From the NCBI GenBank assembly GCA_010015805.1, contig ML978128.1:124001-188000 (forward strand): a stretch of DNA of 64,000 bases. The letters run 5' to 3'. This document shows, piece after piece, positions 33,303 through 44,723 of this stretch (position 1 is its first letter; every line of letters starts with the position of its first letter). This stretch comes from Rhizodiscina lignyota (lineage: Eukaryota > Ascomycota > Dothideomycetes > Aulographales > Rhizodiscinaceae). Under the pieces are notes generated by a model. It made no database searches, was not told the origin of the DNA, and saw nothing but the letters and a program-made list of their open reading frames with translations. A program made the translations under genes and the position numbers.

Positions 33303-36300
33303 CCAGGCACACAAAAGTCGCTACATCGGGCTGAAAGTAAAGTTCGTGGAGGAAGGGTCAGACAGAACATATACTACATGAAGTAGGCTTGTCTGTGAAT
33401 TTCCTTGTTACGTGTTTCTTAAACAAGTCAGCGTATTTGAATACATTTTGGGTTAAATGTTGGAGGAACAGCTTTACCTGGTCGCATACGATCAAGCATG
33501 TCAGCTGTAAATCAAAACTCCCAATCTATTCGAGCGTCTGTTTGAGACCCCTGCTCAGCAAGGTGATAATGTTGACAGTCGTGTATAAATTCCTCAACCC
33601 AATTCCAGTACTTGCCGCTCCCCCTAAGCCTCGTTCGGCATCCACTTGTGATGCACAAGGCTGCAAAAAAACAAAAAAAAAAAAAGGAGGGAGGAGACAA
33701 GCCCGCTAGTAGAGATAATGTTCCGTCATCGCTCAAAGAGACATTCTTTGACCTTGACAAAAAAAACTATAAGAAGACTCTTCCGAGCAGGGTATGAAAT
33801 CTGGTCAAGAAGGCCGTGGTAGCATTTGACGTGTTTTAATGAGAAAAATATTTATTTTTGGAGATCTTAGAGGGTTTAGAATCAAGAGAAGGTTCTGGCA
33901 GGAGCAGATATGTAGAAAGGTATGTGAAAGTCGGCCTCTGTTGTGTAGAAAACATTACTACTTACTCAGTCCGGAAACCTTGTTGCAGTTAAGTGAAATC
34001 TGTTTGAAACGGTTTGCGTCGATCGAATTAAGACACTATGAGAGCAAACGCCATCGGAGCTGGTCACTGCTCCTGAGGATTTGAATACCCGCAAACCTTG
34101 GCCCCAAAGACGGAAATGAGAAGAGAACTCTTAATTGTAGAATATACCTACGCGGTCGACTTCGTCATCAATGTTTACGCCGCGTTCAAATTGGCTCCGC
34201 AAGCCGCTTCGCGTCTAAGAAATAGTAGCGCGAATGGACAATGTTTGTGGAGTCGTGAACGAGTGATGGTCGCGTCGTAGCGCGTTATGGCGTCCAAACG
34301 GCGGCGGGAAGGCTTCCGCGCCGTCGATGACCTCCCATGCAAGGCCGATCTTCGACGTCCATTCTTCTGGTGAAGTGTTCTCGAAGTGTGACAGTTGAAC
34401 TCGGAGGAGGAGAGAAGCAGAGACGATAGCTACTGTTGGGGAAAAGTACGGAGTACTGTAGCACTTTTTCACTTTACGCGCCAACCATCTCCTAGCAGGG
34501 GTTCAGAACTTTTTTTCCTGCGCTGTGCTTCATTTTGAGGGGGGAGGCTGAAACGTGACTGCGGGCCGGCAGCAGCTGGGCCTTAACAACTTGAAAGCCA
34601 CAACCCCACAAGGACAGTTATCAGCTTATTGTTGCGGCCGGAGTGCGAAGGATTGCTGAAGGCTCGCTGACGATGCAGTAGCTGCTCAAATCCTGCGTCT
34701 GTTTGACATATCTGACGGCAAAGTCGCGCAAACTGGCTTCCGATCCCTACGACGATGGACATAAAATAATCTGATATACAGCGTCGAGGCCTTGTCAACG
34801 GCGCAGGCTTGCAAAGGCCGGCCGAAGCTTTAGGCTCGCACGAGGCGCTCAGGCGAGGCGGACCCGGTACCCGGACAATTGCGCTGGGATGCCTAGCGAT
34901 CACCCTTGCATGCGGCGCTGCGATGAGTTGTCAATTTGATCTCCGCTGTACAATTTATTAGGGTTGGCAAGCCCTGACCCTGAGAGAGTCGGCCGCTGCG
35001 GACGTTATCCGCCGATTTTTACTTTTCGTGATGAATCGGATACGGGGGCAAGTAGGCCGTAAATTGAGTTGGATTAACTTCTGACGGTCCGACGGACAAC
35101 GCATATGTACTCGGAGATACGGAGTGCCAGTTCTTTATTGGTGGTACGGCAGGACGGAGTATGTATTCTTACAGCAGAGCCGTGAAGCTCCTTTCGCCTA
35201 TCACTGGTTTAGCTTGGTTTGCCCATCCGGATGTCTCAGTGGAGAGATGGTTTGGGAGGGATGGATTTCACAAACGGCTAAAGAGCGACGTGTGTCGCCG
35301 CACAGCAGTGACGGAGTAGAAAGGCGTGGACGAATAGAGGAAAGAAGGGTCAATACTCTGTCTGGACTGGCTTCCGAAGTAATGCAGGTACCCGCGCCTG
35401 AGGTGCAGAGAGAGAGAGCTTGAGAACGTCGTCGTGTGCGGGCGGAGTTACTAGTTACTCTCGTGTCCGCTCCCGTTGTCCGCAGCGCGACGACATACGA
35501 GTGCATCCTCCGTAATTCCTCATCATTTCGCTCTGCACAGCTTTCGTCATTCACCGTTCAGTGATCGCGATCACGGCGGAGCCTTTTCGGCAGTGAGAAA
35601 TTTACCCCTGGCACATGCCACCCAGCGATCCCGTCACATGCCTGCATTGGCTAGCTGCTTAGGGGTAGGGGCTAATTTCCTCCATCCCTACCACCCATCG
35701 CAACCAATTTCCTCCGCCTCATCGATAGTCTCTACTCTCTCTCTGTCTTTGGATCTACACCGTCACTCGTTCAACTGCACTCTCTGAGAGACTCGCCGTT
35801 CTTTAACCTGCGCACCGCGTGCTGCATTTCACCGACAAGAACAACACAACACTACCCACGCGCGACGGAGTACCAGAGCATCTACGCGACTCGTGCTCCC
35901 CCAGTCCCCCTTTAAGAAACCCCGGAACCAAACACAAAAGTCCAAGCGCGGCCAAAAATCTACCACTCCTCGAACGACGCCTTCAACGATTTCTTTGCGG
36001 CCAGAGCCAGCAACATATTTCGAAACTCCTGCGAAACGACGCACCAGAACCGATATTCACTCGCATCACGGCGCGTCACCTGGCAAGACCTGATCTGTTG
36101 CACACTCCACAGGTGCTGCGAGTCAACTGCACCAGCCCAAGCTTCGAATGGTATTTTGGTAGTTCACTCGACCTGTCTACGCCAGAAGAGCACAAAGAAT
36201 TCAATTTCGACGCGACGACAATTGCTAGCAAGGCGCGTCTGCCTAGGACGGACCGCATCCACACGACGCGTCGCAACACACCACTTCTCCGCAAGAGCGT

Positions 36301-36492
36301 GCTCACACAGACATACTTCCTTCATCGTGTGTCTGCGACGCCTGGTCGTAAAATTTGGTGTTGGCGGTTGACCTCCGCCTACAGGACATCGTCGGTTGAT
36401 AGTCGTGGTGGAAATCCCCTTAAGCACACCCCTTCCCCTAAAATATATCTTATCAACTCATCGTACGTATGATTTTCGTCACTAATCTAGCC
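33303..36492. other. 3.2-kb gene-free region and long 5' leader
   Basis: There is no recognisable gene between the HET-ankyrin gene and the next CDS. It contains an A-rich tract with a GGAGGGAGG run (33660-33705) and TACGGAGTA-type motifs at 34447 and 35118. From about 35800 it has overlapping open frames with a high Pro/Thr/Arg content that may be the leader (with upstream open frames) of the following gene. No transposon ends are seen. Confidence 0.45.
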
Positions 36493-39400
36493 ATGGACGC
36501 GACAAGTCCTACTCAGCCGCCAGTAAAGCGGCAGAGAAAGTCAGAAGGATCATCTTCGACTAACTTCTTCAAGGCAACGATGAATCGATTTCTCACGAAG
36601 AAGCGGGCCAAGAAGGCTCCTGAAGTCCCAAAGCCCGAACTCGACCTCACGGCTGTCTTACCTCCCTCTGACAATTTCAGAACGAGCTTGCTCATGCCTT
36701 CTCTTTCGACGAGATTCTCCATGCTTCGAGAACAAGACGATCCAAGCTCAAAGCTTGGCAAGGCCAGTGATGACAGCGTCCTCACGCCGAACCGAAGATC
36801 GCGACTGTACGACTTTGGATACAGTCCATCCGGCCTGACAGATATTGCCGAGGTCGCTTCCATCAATGGTTCTGTCAAGCCGTTCGTATCAGGACGGAGG
36901 CAAGATTCTTTTGCATCAGCGGATGGTTATGGTTCGGACAATGAGTCAATGAGGTCCGGCAGCATGATGACCAGATCGAGACCAGGTGAAGGCAATGTCC
37001 TTTTTGGTGGACGTCAGAAGATATACAAGATCGCAGTTGGCGGCCAAAGCGAAAAGAGCCTTGGAAGCTCATCCACTGGTAGTGGAATGGGAGGAAGAGC
37101 AGTCTACGAAGATGATGTGAACCTCTCTGCCTTTCAGAAGTATAAGCAGGCGGAGCGCGAGAAACAGCTCATCGAAGCTGCTGCTCACTTTGATTTTGGC
37201 ATTCAGGCAGAGCCGGAGCCGGAACCAGAACCAGAGGTGGAATTGGCGCAAGAACAGGAACAGGAGCAGGAGAGTCTCGCGAAGGGACCTTCTACATCCC
37301 CCTCCTTCTCAAATTACAACAACAGGCGCGAGACAACTTCATCCACCACATCAGGACAGAACACACGAACCTCGACAGCCGCGACATCAGTAAACTCACA
37401 AGGAGCCAACGCAGTAGCTGCCTCCCCCGCTCTTACCAGTCCCACCGTAGGACCAACTACCAACCTGGACCGATCTGGGACCAAGAGCAAACGACTATAC
37501 GACCATGGCCTAGATAAAGACATTCAAGACCAGCACTCAACAACACTGAATCGCTTGAATTCAATCCAAAAGGGCCGCGGTATCGGCATGCCATACATAT
37601 CCCAGCCTAAGAGTGCTCCAAATCTGCTAGACCGGTATCAACGAGGCAATCCATTGAGCCGTACTGTCAGTCCTATCTCACCTGCATTATCAACAATTCC
37701 ATCCGACGTTCGAGACTACGCGTCACCTGAAGACTCGCCCCGGACTCTACCAGATTCAAGGCCAATTAGTCCCTTGGGTAGTGATTTTGAGGATAATACA
37801 ATCCTCTCCGCCTCCATTGATCCCCGGGACCGTGGCAAGGCAACTGCCCTTGGAGTGTTCAACAAGCCAACCAAATTTGATCAGTCCGAGTACTTGCAGA
37901 GGCAAAAACAAATGGAGCCGGGAAGGTCGACGCCGACTCTGACCAGGGAACCGTCGAAACCCACAAAGCCCACAGGCTTCGCGTTTTCTAAACCGGATAG
38001 TGTGAACCCTGAGTTGGCTCGCTCAAGATCTCCAACAAACTCGAGTCAGAAGTCTGAGCATACTGCTTTCTCACTCTTCCAGAATGCTGCAAATCAGATG
38101 AAGATGAAATCAGATGCACGTCCAGATCCCCGACCTCTTTCGCCAGATGCTGGAAAGACCTTTCTCACATCACCTGGAGCAAGTGAGATAGAGTTTGAGC
38201 CGTCAATATTTGCGCCATCACTGACGCCATATGGCCAAGGCACCCGTGTCGTCAAGAAGGCCGACATTCCCAAGGCTAGACTTATGGCTGAACCTCCCCG
38301 CAATGACCATCCTGCATTCCGACCAAACAGTCCTTTCGAGCGTATCGATCGGCCCGAGGAACCACAGCAGACTCCAAATGCGCCCATGCCACAGCGCAGC
38401 AATTACGATGACATCCTCCCATCTGATGACTTACATACGATGACGGCGCATGAACCAAAGGATGTCTCTCCGCCTCCTGCTACTGGCGCAGGTTTGAGCG
38501 GCCTTGTCAGACAACATCTTCGTCACGGCAGTGACAAGTCCTCGATATACGACTTCCCTTCTCAGCCGCCCCCATTGCGCATGAACAATAGCAATCTGCC
38601 TACTTACAGCTATGGTCAAGGTGCGCCGCTGGGTGTGCCGTTGCCTAGCCAGACGCCCGAACATACCAGCCTAACAGCATCCAATCCGTGGGATCTTGAT
38701 GACTTTGACGGCGCTCATTACCAGGAGCCAGACAGCCGAAGTTCCGTCAGCCCAATGGATTCGGATCAATTGAATGACGAAGGCTCAACGCCTAAGGCGG
38801 AATTTGATGGGCTCGATACTACGCCTGAGGCAGTCGATGTTCCGTGGCAACGTGAACTGAAGGCGCAGCATGCAAGAGGCGCAAGCACCGAGACGACGGC
38901 TGAGCGAGAGGCTTTGGCAAACGAGCTAGAGGCACGCAGACGGGCAATCCAAGAGAAGCTGAAGAACAAGGCTGAGAGTGAAATGAGGTCATCGAGCCCG
39001 ACTCCACCCAAAGCTGGTGGTCTGAAAGCAATGAACATCCTCAAATCGAAATCTAGCCGTGATTCGATGGTAGATCGGACTGAGCCGCCGCAGTCAAAGG
39101 CGAAGAAAATGCTAGGTCTTGGAGGCTCCTCAACCAACCTGGTCGGTCTCACTGGTCCTGGTAGGCGCTCAGAAGAAGAGAAGGCTCGCCACGCGGCAAA
39201 GTATGGTGTGCCCATTCCACCAGACCCTGAAGACGGCACCTCGGTGTACGACACCCGATCTCGCGAACCCTCGAGAGAGAGGAGCAAAGATATCCCAAGG
39301 AGCGCTAAAGGCAGGTCTCCGCCCGCTTCATCGCGCAGCTCCGGTATGCGTAATAGGTCGGACTCGGAAGCTTCTGGCGGACGCTCTCGAAGCCGAAGTG

Positions 39401-40353
39401 GCAGATATAAGGACGATCTCGAGAAGGCCATGGTTGAGGGAACATCGAGTCGCACGACTTCAATGTACCCCGACGCCTACTCTACGCCAGACCTGCTCGA
39501 GCAGCATCCTCTTCCACCCCCACTCCCTCAGCTTCAATCACCTCAGCCTTCTCCTCGTCTCCGCAGCAACAGCAAGTCAAACTCCCCAGCAATTGGAACT
39601 GGGCAGTGGGACCAGAGCCAACTCCATCCTGCTATGCGGACCAATGTTTCCGCAGCGCCGTCTCCCAAACTTCCTCAGGGGATGGGAATCCACGCTTTGA
39701 ACACTGCTTCGTCGCCGAACCTCTCTCGTCCATCTCCTAGCCCTCTTCAGCCATCAAACACCTTCCCAGGATTGGCCGGTCCTTCCCCCAACTTCCAACA
39801 GAGTTCGTTCGCGGCAAACATGACGCCGCCAATCTCTGGATCTTCCACGCCAGTCTATCCGACATTCCCTGTGCAACAGACACAGACAACAGGTTCTCTT
39901 CGCACAACTACGCGCAAGCGCTCGATTCAGAAGTCGGAGATCTCGGAACCCACACTTATCTCGACCACCTCTGTCGTCGACACCGTCAATCTCCCGCCAG
40001 GTGCCAGCCTCAAGAATGGCCTCGATGAAGCCGCCCCGCCCGTTCCGCCAATTAATCCCCGTCGCCGCATGTTCGGTTTTGGCCGGTCTGGGGAGAACTC
40101 TCCAAACACGCAGACTCCACTATCGAACAGCCCACCACGAGAGGCAGGAGCAGGTAGCGTGTTTGAGGAAGACGACTTTGAGCGGAGCCGTAGTCGCTAC
40201 CGACTGAGAAAGACTCCAAGCAATGGCAATAGCTTGGCCGAGAAGGCTAGGCGCGATAGGGAGATCGAAATGTTGGGCGGCGCTGGTGGCCCGCAAGTCC
40301 TACATCAGCCGGTCGGCAGCCCGCCTATCGTGATGGAAGGTGGCATGTTCTAA
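36493..40353 (+). CDS. Large disordered protein, conserved-type fungal unknown
   Basis: A single uninterrupted frame encodes 1286 residues from the ATG at 36493, whose CCATGG context is good. An in-frame ATG at 36469 would add eight residues, but CACTAATCTAG just before 36493 looks like a branch site plus acceptor, so a leader intron may remove it. The sequence is Ser/Pro-rich and charged. Features are a basic N terminus (PPVKRQRKSEG, FLTKKRAKK), an Ala/Glu helix (FQKYKQAEREKQLIEAAAHFDFG near 220), a Glu/Pro run (AEPEPEPEPEVELAQEQEQEQE), and another helix (EREALANELEARRRAIQEKL near 820). The C terminus is basic (SRYRLRKTPSNGNSLAEKARR). There is no enzyme domain or membrane span. It could be a phosphorylated scaffold at the cortex or nucleus. 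I cannot name it. Confidence 0.75.
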   Translation: MDATSPTQPPVKRQRKSEGSSSTNFFKATMNRFLTKKRAKKAPEVPKPELDLTAVLPPSDNFRTSLLMPSLSTRFSMLREQDDPSSKLGKASDDSVLTPNRRSRLYDFGYSPSGLTDIAEVASINGSVKPFVSGRRQDSFASADGYGSDNESMRSGSMMTRSRPGEGNVLFGGRQKIYKIAVGGQSEKSLGSSSTGSGMGGRAVYEDDVNLSAFQKYKQAEREKQLIEAAAHFDFGIQAEPEPEPEPEVELAQEQEQEQESLAKGPSTSPSFSNYNNRRETTSSTTSGQNTRTSTAATSVNSQGANAVAASPALTSPTVGPTTNLDRSGTKSKRLYDHGLDKDIQDQHSTTLNRLNSIQKGRGIGMPYISQPKSAPNLLDRYQRGNPLSRTVSPISPALSTIPSDVRDYASPEDSPRTLPDSRPISPLGSDFEDNTILSASIDPRDRGKATALGVFNKPTKFDQSEYLQRQKQMEPGRSTPTLTREPSKPTKPTGFAFSKPDSVNPELARSRSPTNSSQKSEHTAFSLFQNAANQMKMKSDARPDPRPLSPDAGKTFLTSPGASEIEFEPSIFAPSLTPYGQGTRVVKKADIPKARLMAEPPRNDHPAFRPNSPFERIDRPEEPQQTPNAPMPQRSNYDDILPSDDLHTMTAHEPKDVSPPPATGAGLSGLVRQHLRHGSDKSSIYDFPSQPPPLRMNNSNLPTYSYGQGAPLGVPLPSQTPEHTSLTASNPWDLDDFDGAHYQEPDSRSSVSPMDSDQLNDEGSTPKAEFDGLDTTPEAVDVPWQRELKAQHARGASTETTAEREALANELEARRRAIQEKLKNKAESEMRSSSPTPPKAGGLKAMNILKSKSSRDSMVDRTEPPQSKAKKMLGLGGSSTNLVGLTGPGRRSEEEKARHAAKYGVPIPPDPEDGTSVYDTRSREPSRERSKDIPRSAKGRSPPASSRSSGMRNRSDSEASGGRSRSRSGRYKDDLEKAMVEGTSSRTTSMYPDAYSTPDLLEQHPLPPPLPQLQSPQPSPRLRSNSKSNSPAIGTGQWDQSQLHPAMRTNVSAAPSPKLPQGMGIHALNTASSPNLSRPSPSPLQPSNTFPGLAGPSPNFQQSSFAANMTPPISGSSTPVYPTFPVQQTQTTGSLRTTTRKRSIQKSEISEPTLISTTSVVDTVNLPPGASLKNGLDEAAPPVPPINPRRRMFGFGRSGENSPNTQTPLSNSPPREAGAGSVFEEDDFERSRSRYRLRKTPSNGNSLAEKARRDREIEMLGGAGGPQVLHQPVGSPPIVMEGGMF

Positions 40354-42302
40354 CCAGACACTGCTCCATCAACATACATGCAGTCACTTTCGATCTTTTT
40401 TTGACCTGGTTATTCTGGCCTGACCGTTCGATACCAACAACGCCCGTAATCTTGCTGCATTCCGTTCTACTTCTTTCAAGCTTCGAGCTGTACATACCGT
40501 TTCGTCCCTTTCACTTGGTGTTCTGGGGATAACGGACGGTATGGGTGGCTACACTGGATGGACAAAAATGTCGAGCGATCGATTGTTGTCTTTCTTCTCA
40601 CTTCTTCTTCGATAAACGCCTTCCCACGGCGCAGTTATAGTTTTTGCTTAAGGAGCTCACTTTTGAGCTTTCGCCTTTTTAAATATGCGGATGGAACACA
40701 TGAAGGTGGCGGCTGGGTCGCCAGAGATGGAATGGATCTGGAAATGGCAAAGGGCTATGTCTTTTTGCAACGGCCGTGGGATCTTTTCTTCAGTTCTGTC
40801 TTACTAACGTCTGGCTCGGAGGTGGAATAGCTGGCTTCTGGCTTGTAAGATCAAATCGAATAGTAAACGAAATGATAACTGTGTACTCTACATTGCTGGC
40901 CTATGAGGAGCGCGGAGAAGCTCTTAGCATGTGCGTGCAGTGAGCCGCAGAAACTGTTTCACAACCTTCGGAACGTGTTTCGCAGAATGGAGATGTAGTC
41001 CACAGAACACTTTTCCTTTCACGGCGCAGTGATCGGCCGTCATATTCTTCTACAATCACCGTAAGACCTCATCCTTGACTTTGTCCAGCGCCTATCGAGA
41101 ATCACCATTATCCTTATTTAGCTCCCAACAAAAGCGTTTCTGCCTTATCAAGTGTTCCTCCTCTGCCCTACCCATATGAAACTTCCAAACTGCAGAATCG
41201 GTGCTTCATCTCATGCAGCCAGCAGCAGGCGATGACGAACATTGATTCCGGCAGATCTCCTCGCACAGACTTTCAGGCCCCTTGTGCCTCCACGTTTCGT
41301 TGGCAAGTTGCCCACGAGCCACCTGTTCATCGCGCTCACAGTGAACCCCACAGGTGGAAACGCACAGAAGACGGGTGTCGCCGTTGCACAGCTAAAATCA
41401 AGTCCAGTTAGCATCGCTGGAACCATCTCGCAATTTATTGGGTGCAATTTCACTTATTCGAGAACGGCCAAGGGGAAAAAAATTCAATAAAGTCGAGCAA
41501 CAACGCTCCCCTGTCCCCTATCTGTGCCTGAGCCCAACCGTCCATCCAATTAAACCCTCTACACCCAATATATCAACTCCTCACCTTCCCCCTTGCGGCA
41601 CTAGCCCAGCCGCCTTTCCCAATTCCTGCTCGAGCCCTCGTCTGGGGAACGAACGTTCGGCGCTGACACAGGGGCCAGCTTCGACGTCTCCCGCCCATCG
41701 TCACGTCGCACGAAGCAATCCACCACGCTTGTGTGGAGCGGTGAGGTTGCTCGTCACATTTCCACCTGTCAGCCGCTGGAGCGCGCTGGATGGGACGCCA
41801 ATTGGCACGTTTGGATGAAGCGAGCCATGGCATCGGCGTGCGTGGGCTGGACCGTGGGCGATGAGTTTGGTGGACTGATGGGACCTTTGTGGTGACGCGA
41901 CGAAGACGGGAGCTGATGTTTGTCGTGTCGTGGAGGGCTGGATGGCAGGAGTGAGATGGGTATTTTAATTGCTTGCTCGTCTCTACGTCTTTTGCGCGCG
42001 GTTTGCGTTACATCTCTTTTATTGAGCTTATGTCTTGGTTGATGAGACCTGGTGAATCAAGTCAAGAATTGTTGAAGCTTCGTTCTACTATCCAATTGGT
42101 GTCTTCATTATTCTAGTCAAGCACTTTCCTGTGTCATCCATCTCAGCTCCACGATAGGCCATCTCGCAACACAAGCGTATCACTGAAGCTATTGTCCCGA
42201 CTCTGTTCGAACGATATTCCCTCCGGTTTACAAAGTGTTACATGTACAATATCACCACTGTCCATCCTCAGCTTGGCATTTGAGCCTCCACAATTAAGGA
42301 CA
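40354..42302. other. Gene-free region, 1.9 kb
   Basis: No supported gene on either strand. The frames present are short and unlike any family I know. Confidence 0.45.
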
Positions 42303-42970
42303 ATGAAGTTCACATTGATCGTCGTCTCGTTGGCCGTTGTCGGCTCTGGCGTCAAGGCATTGGATATCGAAGGACTGCCAGACTGTTCTGTACGTCTGAT
42401 ATCACTCCACTGTGGCTCTTATTCCCCTGCCTCTCCTTTCTCTTGACTGCTGTATTCATATTGAGGACGTCCAAGCGCTAAGACACCACCTTCCTCCAGC
42501 TCACCTGTCTATCAGCTGCCATCCAGGGCAGTGGCTGCACCCTCCAAGATACCCTATGCCAGTGCACGACTGGCAACAAGAACATCACGGAGAAATCAGT
42601 GCCTTGCATTGAAAGTAAATGCGATCCTGCTGATCAAAAAAGTATGTCCTCTTGCATGAACCATTTCTCCAGATCATAACGATCAACCTACCAATTTCAC
42701 TACGAGAGGCCCTTCCTCCTAATCCATGCTTGTGCAACAATACAACCTGGAATCTTTCTGACTGCATCAACAGGCGCCGCCATAGCCGCAACTTCAATCT
42801 GTCGGGCAGCGATCGCGTCTGCTTCCTCTGCAGCTCATACGGCTACCGGCTCATCTACCACCACAGATGCAAGTGCTGCTGCGCACTCCACCGGTGGTGC
42901 CGTCCCCACGCGAGTGCATGGCTACGCTGGTGCACTTGGCGTTGTCGCAGTTGGCATGCTAGCGCTGTAG
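42303..42970 (+). CDS. CFEM-domain protein with GPI-anchor signal
   Basis: Three exons (42303-42389, 42500-42641 and 42774-42970) with 110- and 132-bp introns give 141 residues. A signal peptide (MKFTLIVVSLAVVGSGVKA) is followed by a compact CFEM domain with all eight cysteines: one in exon 1 (LPDCS), six in exon 2 (LTCLSAAIQGSGC, LCQC, PCIESKC) and the last in exon 3 (TSICRA). The spacing fits the family apart from four rather than three residues between the sixth and seventh. A Ser/Thr/Ala-rich stalk and a hydrophobic end (GYAGALGVVAVGMLAL) signal GPI attachment. CFEM proteins sit at the surface or are secreted; known roles are haem/iron capture, adhesion and plant-surface sensing. The completed eight-Cys pattern supports the splice model. 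Confidence 0.85.
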
Positions 42971-43251
42971 AGACGAACGCAGACCGGCTGAGGGGAAGCA
43001 AGACGATGGAAATGAAAGTCAAAACAGTTGACCTCCCTGGCGTATTTGAAGATAAGTGTCTGACTATTGGAGTATTCGAAAATGGCGTTGGTGCAGGCTT
43101 CACAAGGCACCTTTTGGTACTGGGGGCGCATTGTCTTCTCGACGACCATATCATCTCCTACGGGCTGTGGGCGCTCATGGCGTCCCATAGGCTGCTTAAC
43201 TCTTGTAATCGAGTTCTCAATCTGTTTCCAATCGAGAAACTGTTTGATTTA

Positions 43252-44370
43252 TCATCCGCTGCGCAACAGTGGAATCCACTTGTCCACCCAATCTGCGAAT
43301 GCGCGATCCTGGCCTGGTTCAGGACTGTCATCCCAACCATTCTTAACTAGCACAACAGCGTTGATAGCGGAATCGCAGCACTTTTGCAATTGGACCACAG
43401 CGCCTTTCTCGTCCAATTCATAGAATTTTCCTGCGAGCTCATCGACATCTTCCGGAATTCGTTTCAGCAGGTCCATAACCTCATCGAGCTTCTTCACTCC
43501 CGCCTGGGCCTTTACAGTTTCGTCTGTTTGTCCATTGGGTCTCCCCACATCCTCAAATGGAAATGTCTTGAGCCTTCTCTTTCCCAAAGCCTTATACCCC
43601 ATCTCCACCAGCTTTAACTTCTTCACTGCCCCCTCCACTTGCGCCCTGAGTTCCGGCTTGTTCGTTGGACATTTGCTCGGCCCAAACTGCACGTCACTAT
43701 CCTGGTCACTGACCTCTTCATCATCATATCCCTCATCCTCCTCTTCCGCCCACTCTTTGAGCTCATCAATAGCATCTCGTAGCAAACTGCGATACTCTTC
43801 CGCCTTCTTGATAACTATATCCGCGGGCGAGGTAGCAGATATAGTGACGAGTGCGTCACAAGTAGACCACACCTGCCCCGTTGAAGCCAGCGTGCTGTCA
43901 CTCTGCTTCTGTGTGCGCGCAGCATCCTCGCCCTTGGCGACGCGCTCGATGTCCTTGACCAGTTCGCCCACCGCGCCGAGAACGGCGTTGACCTTGCTCT
44001 TGACGTGCTTCTCCACACAACTTCCCCAGCAAACCCCACTGGGCGTATTGAGCAGTTCGATGGCACCCATCATGGCGGGGAGACATGTTCCGGTAATCTC
44101 GCTTAGGACCTTTACGACGGCAGAAGGTGTGAACGGCTTGTTGAGAAGGAGGAGACCGAGTTTGGTTGTGTGAGCCTTGAGGAGTTTGGCGGCATCTGCA
44201 AGGACGGAGAGCGGGTTCGGAGGAGATGTAGAAGAAGATTCGGGACTTTGTGATTGCGAGGCTGTGGAAGCAGACGAGTTTAAGAGGAGAGATTGGAAGC
44301 GAGCGAGAAGGTGGTGCGTCGACTCCAGGAGCGCTGGAAGTGCGGACGATGTTGGCGCTGGAGGAGGCAT
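43252..44370 (-). CDS. GCIP-domain (cyclin-D1-binding-protein-like) protein
   Basis: A single exon of 372 residues starts at the ATG at 44370. It resembles the Grap2/cyclin-D-interacting protein (GCIP, CCNDBP1) family. There is a helical N-terminal half (LLESTHHLLARFQSLLL, LADAAKLLKAHTTKLGLLL, FTPSAVVKVLSEITGTCLPAMMGAIELL), then a conserved block with VGELVKDIERV and STGQVWSTCDAL. An acidic loop (EEEDEGYDDEEVSDQDSD) and a second helical domain ending in FADWVDKWIPLL follow. Human GCIP binds cyclin D and Grap2; the role of the fungal proteins is not well known. Four- or five-helix α-catenin-like bundles are expected. It diverges from a Zn2Cys6 factor 353 bp away. Confidence 0.78.
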   Translation of the reverse strand: MPPPAPTSSALPALLESTHHLLARFQSLLLNSSASTASQSQSPESSSTSPPNPLSVLADAAKLLKAHTTKLGLLLLNKPFTPSAVVKVLSEITGTCLPAMMGAIELLNTPSGVCWGSCVEKHVKSKVNAVLGAVGELVKDIERVAKGEDAARTQKQSDSTLASTGQVWSTCDALVTISATSPADIVIKKAEEYRSLLRDAIDELKEWAEEEDEGYDDEEVSDQDSDVQFGPSKCPTNKPELRAQVEGAVKKLKLVEMGYKALGKRRLKTFPFEDVGRPNGQTDETVKAQAGVKKLDEVMDLLKRIPEDVDELAGKFYELDEKGAVVQLQKCCDSAINAVVLVKNGWDDSPEPGQDRAFADWVDKWIPLLRSG

Positions 44371-44723
44371 GTCGCAGAGCACTGTGATAGATATTCCGGG
44401 TATGTGCCTTATGTGAAGTTCAACCGCTGACCAAGAACGACCGGGCAGTCGAATATGAGCTCGGGCTTGATGGCCGAATATGACGCTGATTTGGATGGAA
44501 AAAAGTTTCAGGACAGGCAGTTTTTCGCGAGAAATGCGGCCGGTTGGAGTTGCCCCAATCCCCTTCCGACTTCAGCTCCTCCACCACTAAAGCTGGCTAC
44601 CCACTACCATCGCTCTTGTGGCCACTCTCCACAATTCAAACACACAATGTGTTTCCATCAAGCTTATCAGCATATCGATCTTTTGCTATATGTTTCTTTA
44701 TTCCGTCGGAAGTTCCTCCCAAC
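44371..44723. other. Divergent promoter region
   Basis: This is the 353-bp region between the GCIP-domain and Zn2Cys6 genes. No other feature is seen. Confidence 0.45.

Noticed and set aside
33660-33710. A-rich tract as a LINE or retro-element tail
   Set aside because: There is no reverse transcriptase, no flanking duplication and no other element part nearby.
35819-36472. 217-codon open frame before the disordered protein gene
   Set aside because: It starts at a non-ATG codon, has no family resemblance and overlaps other frames; more likely leader sequence.
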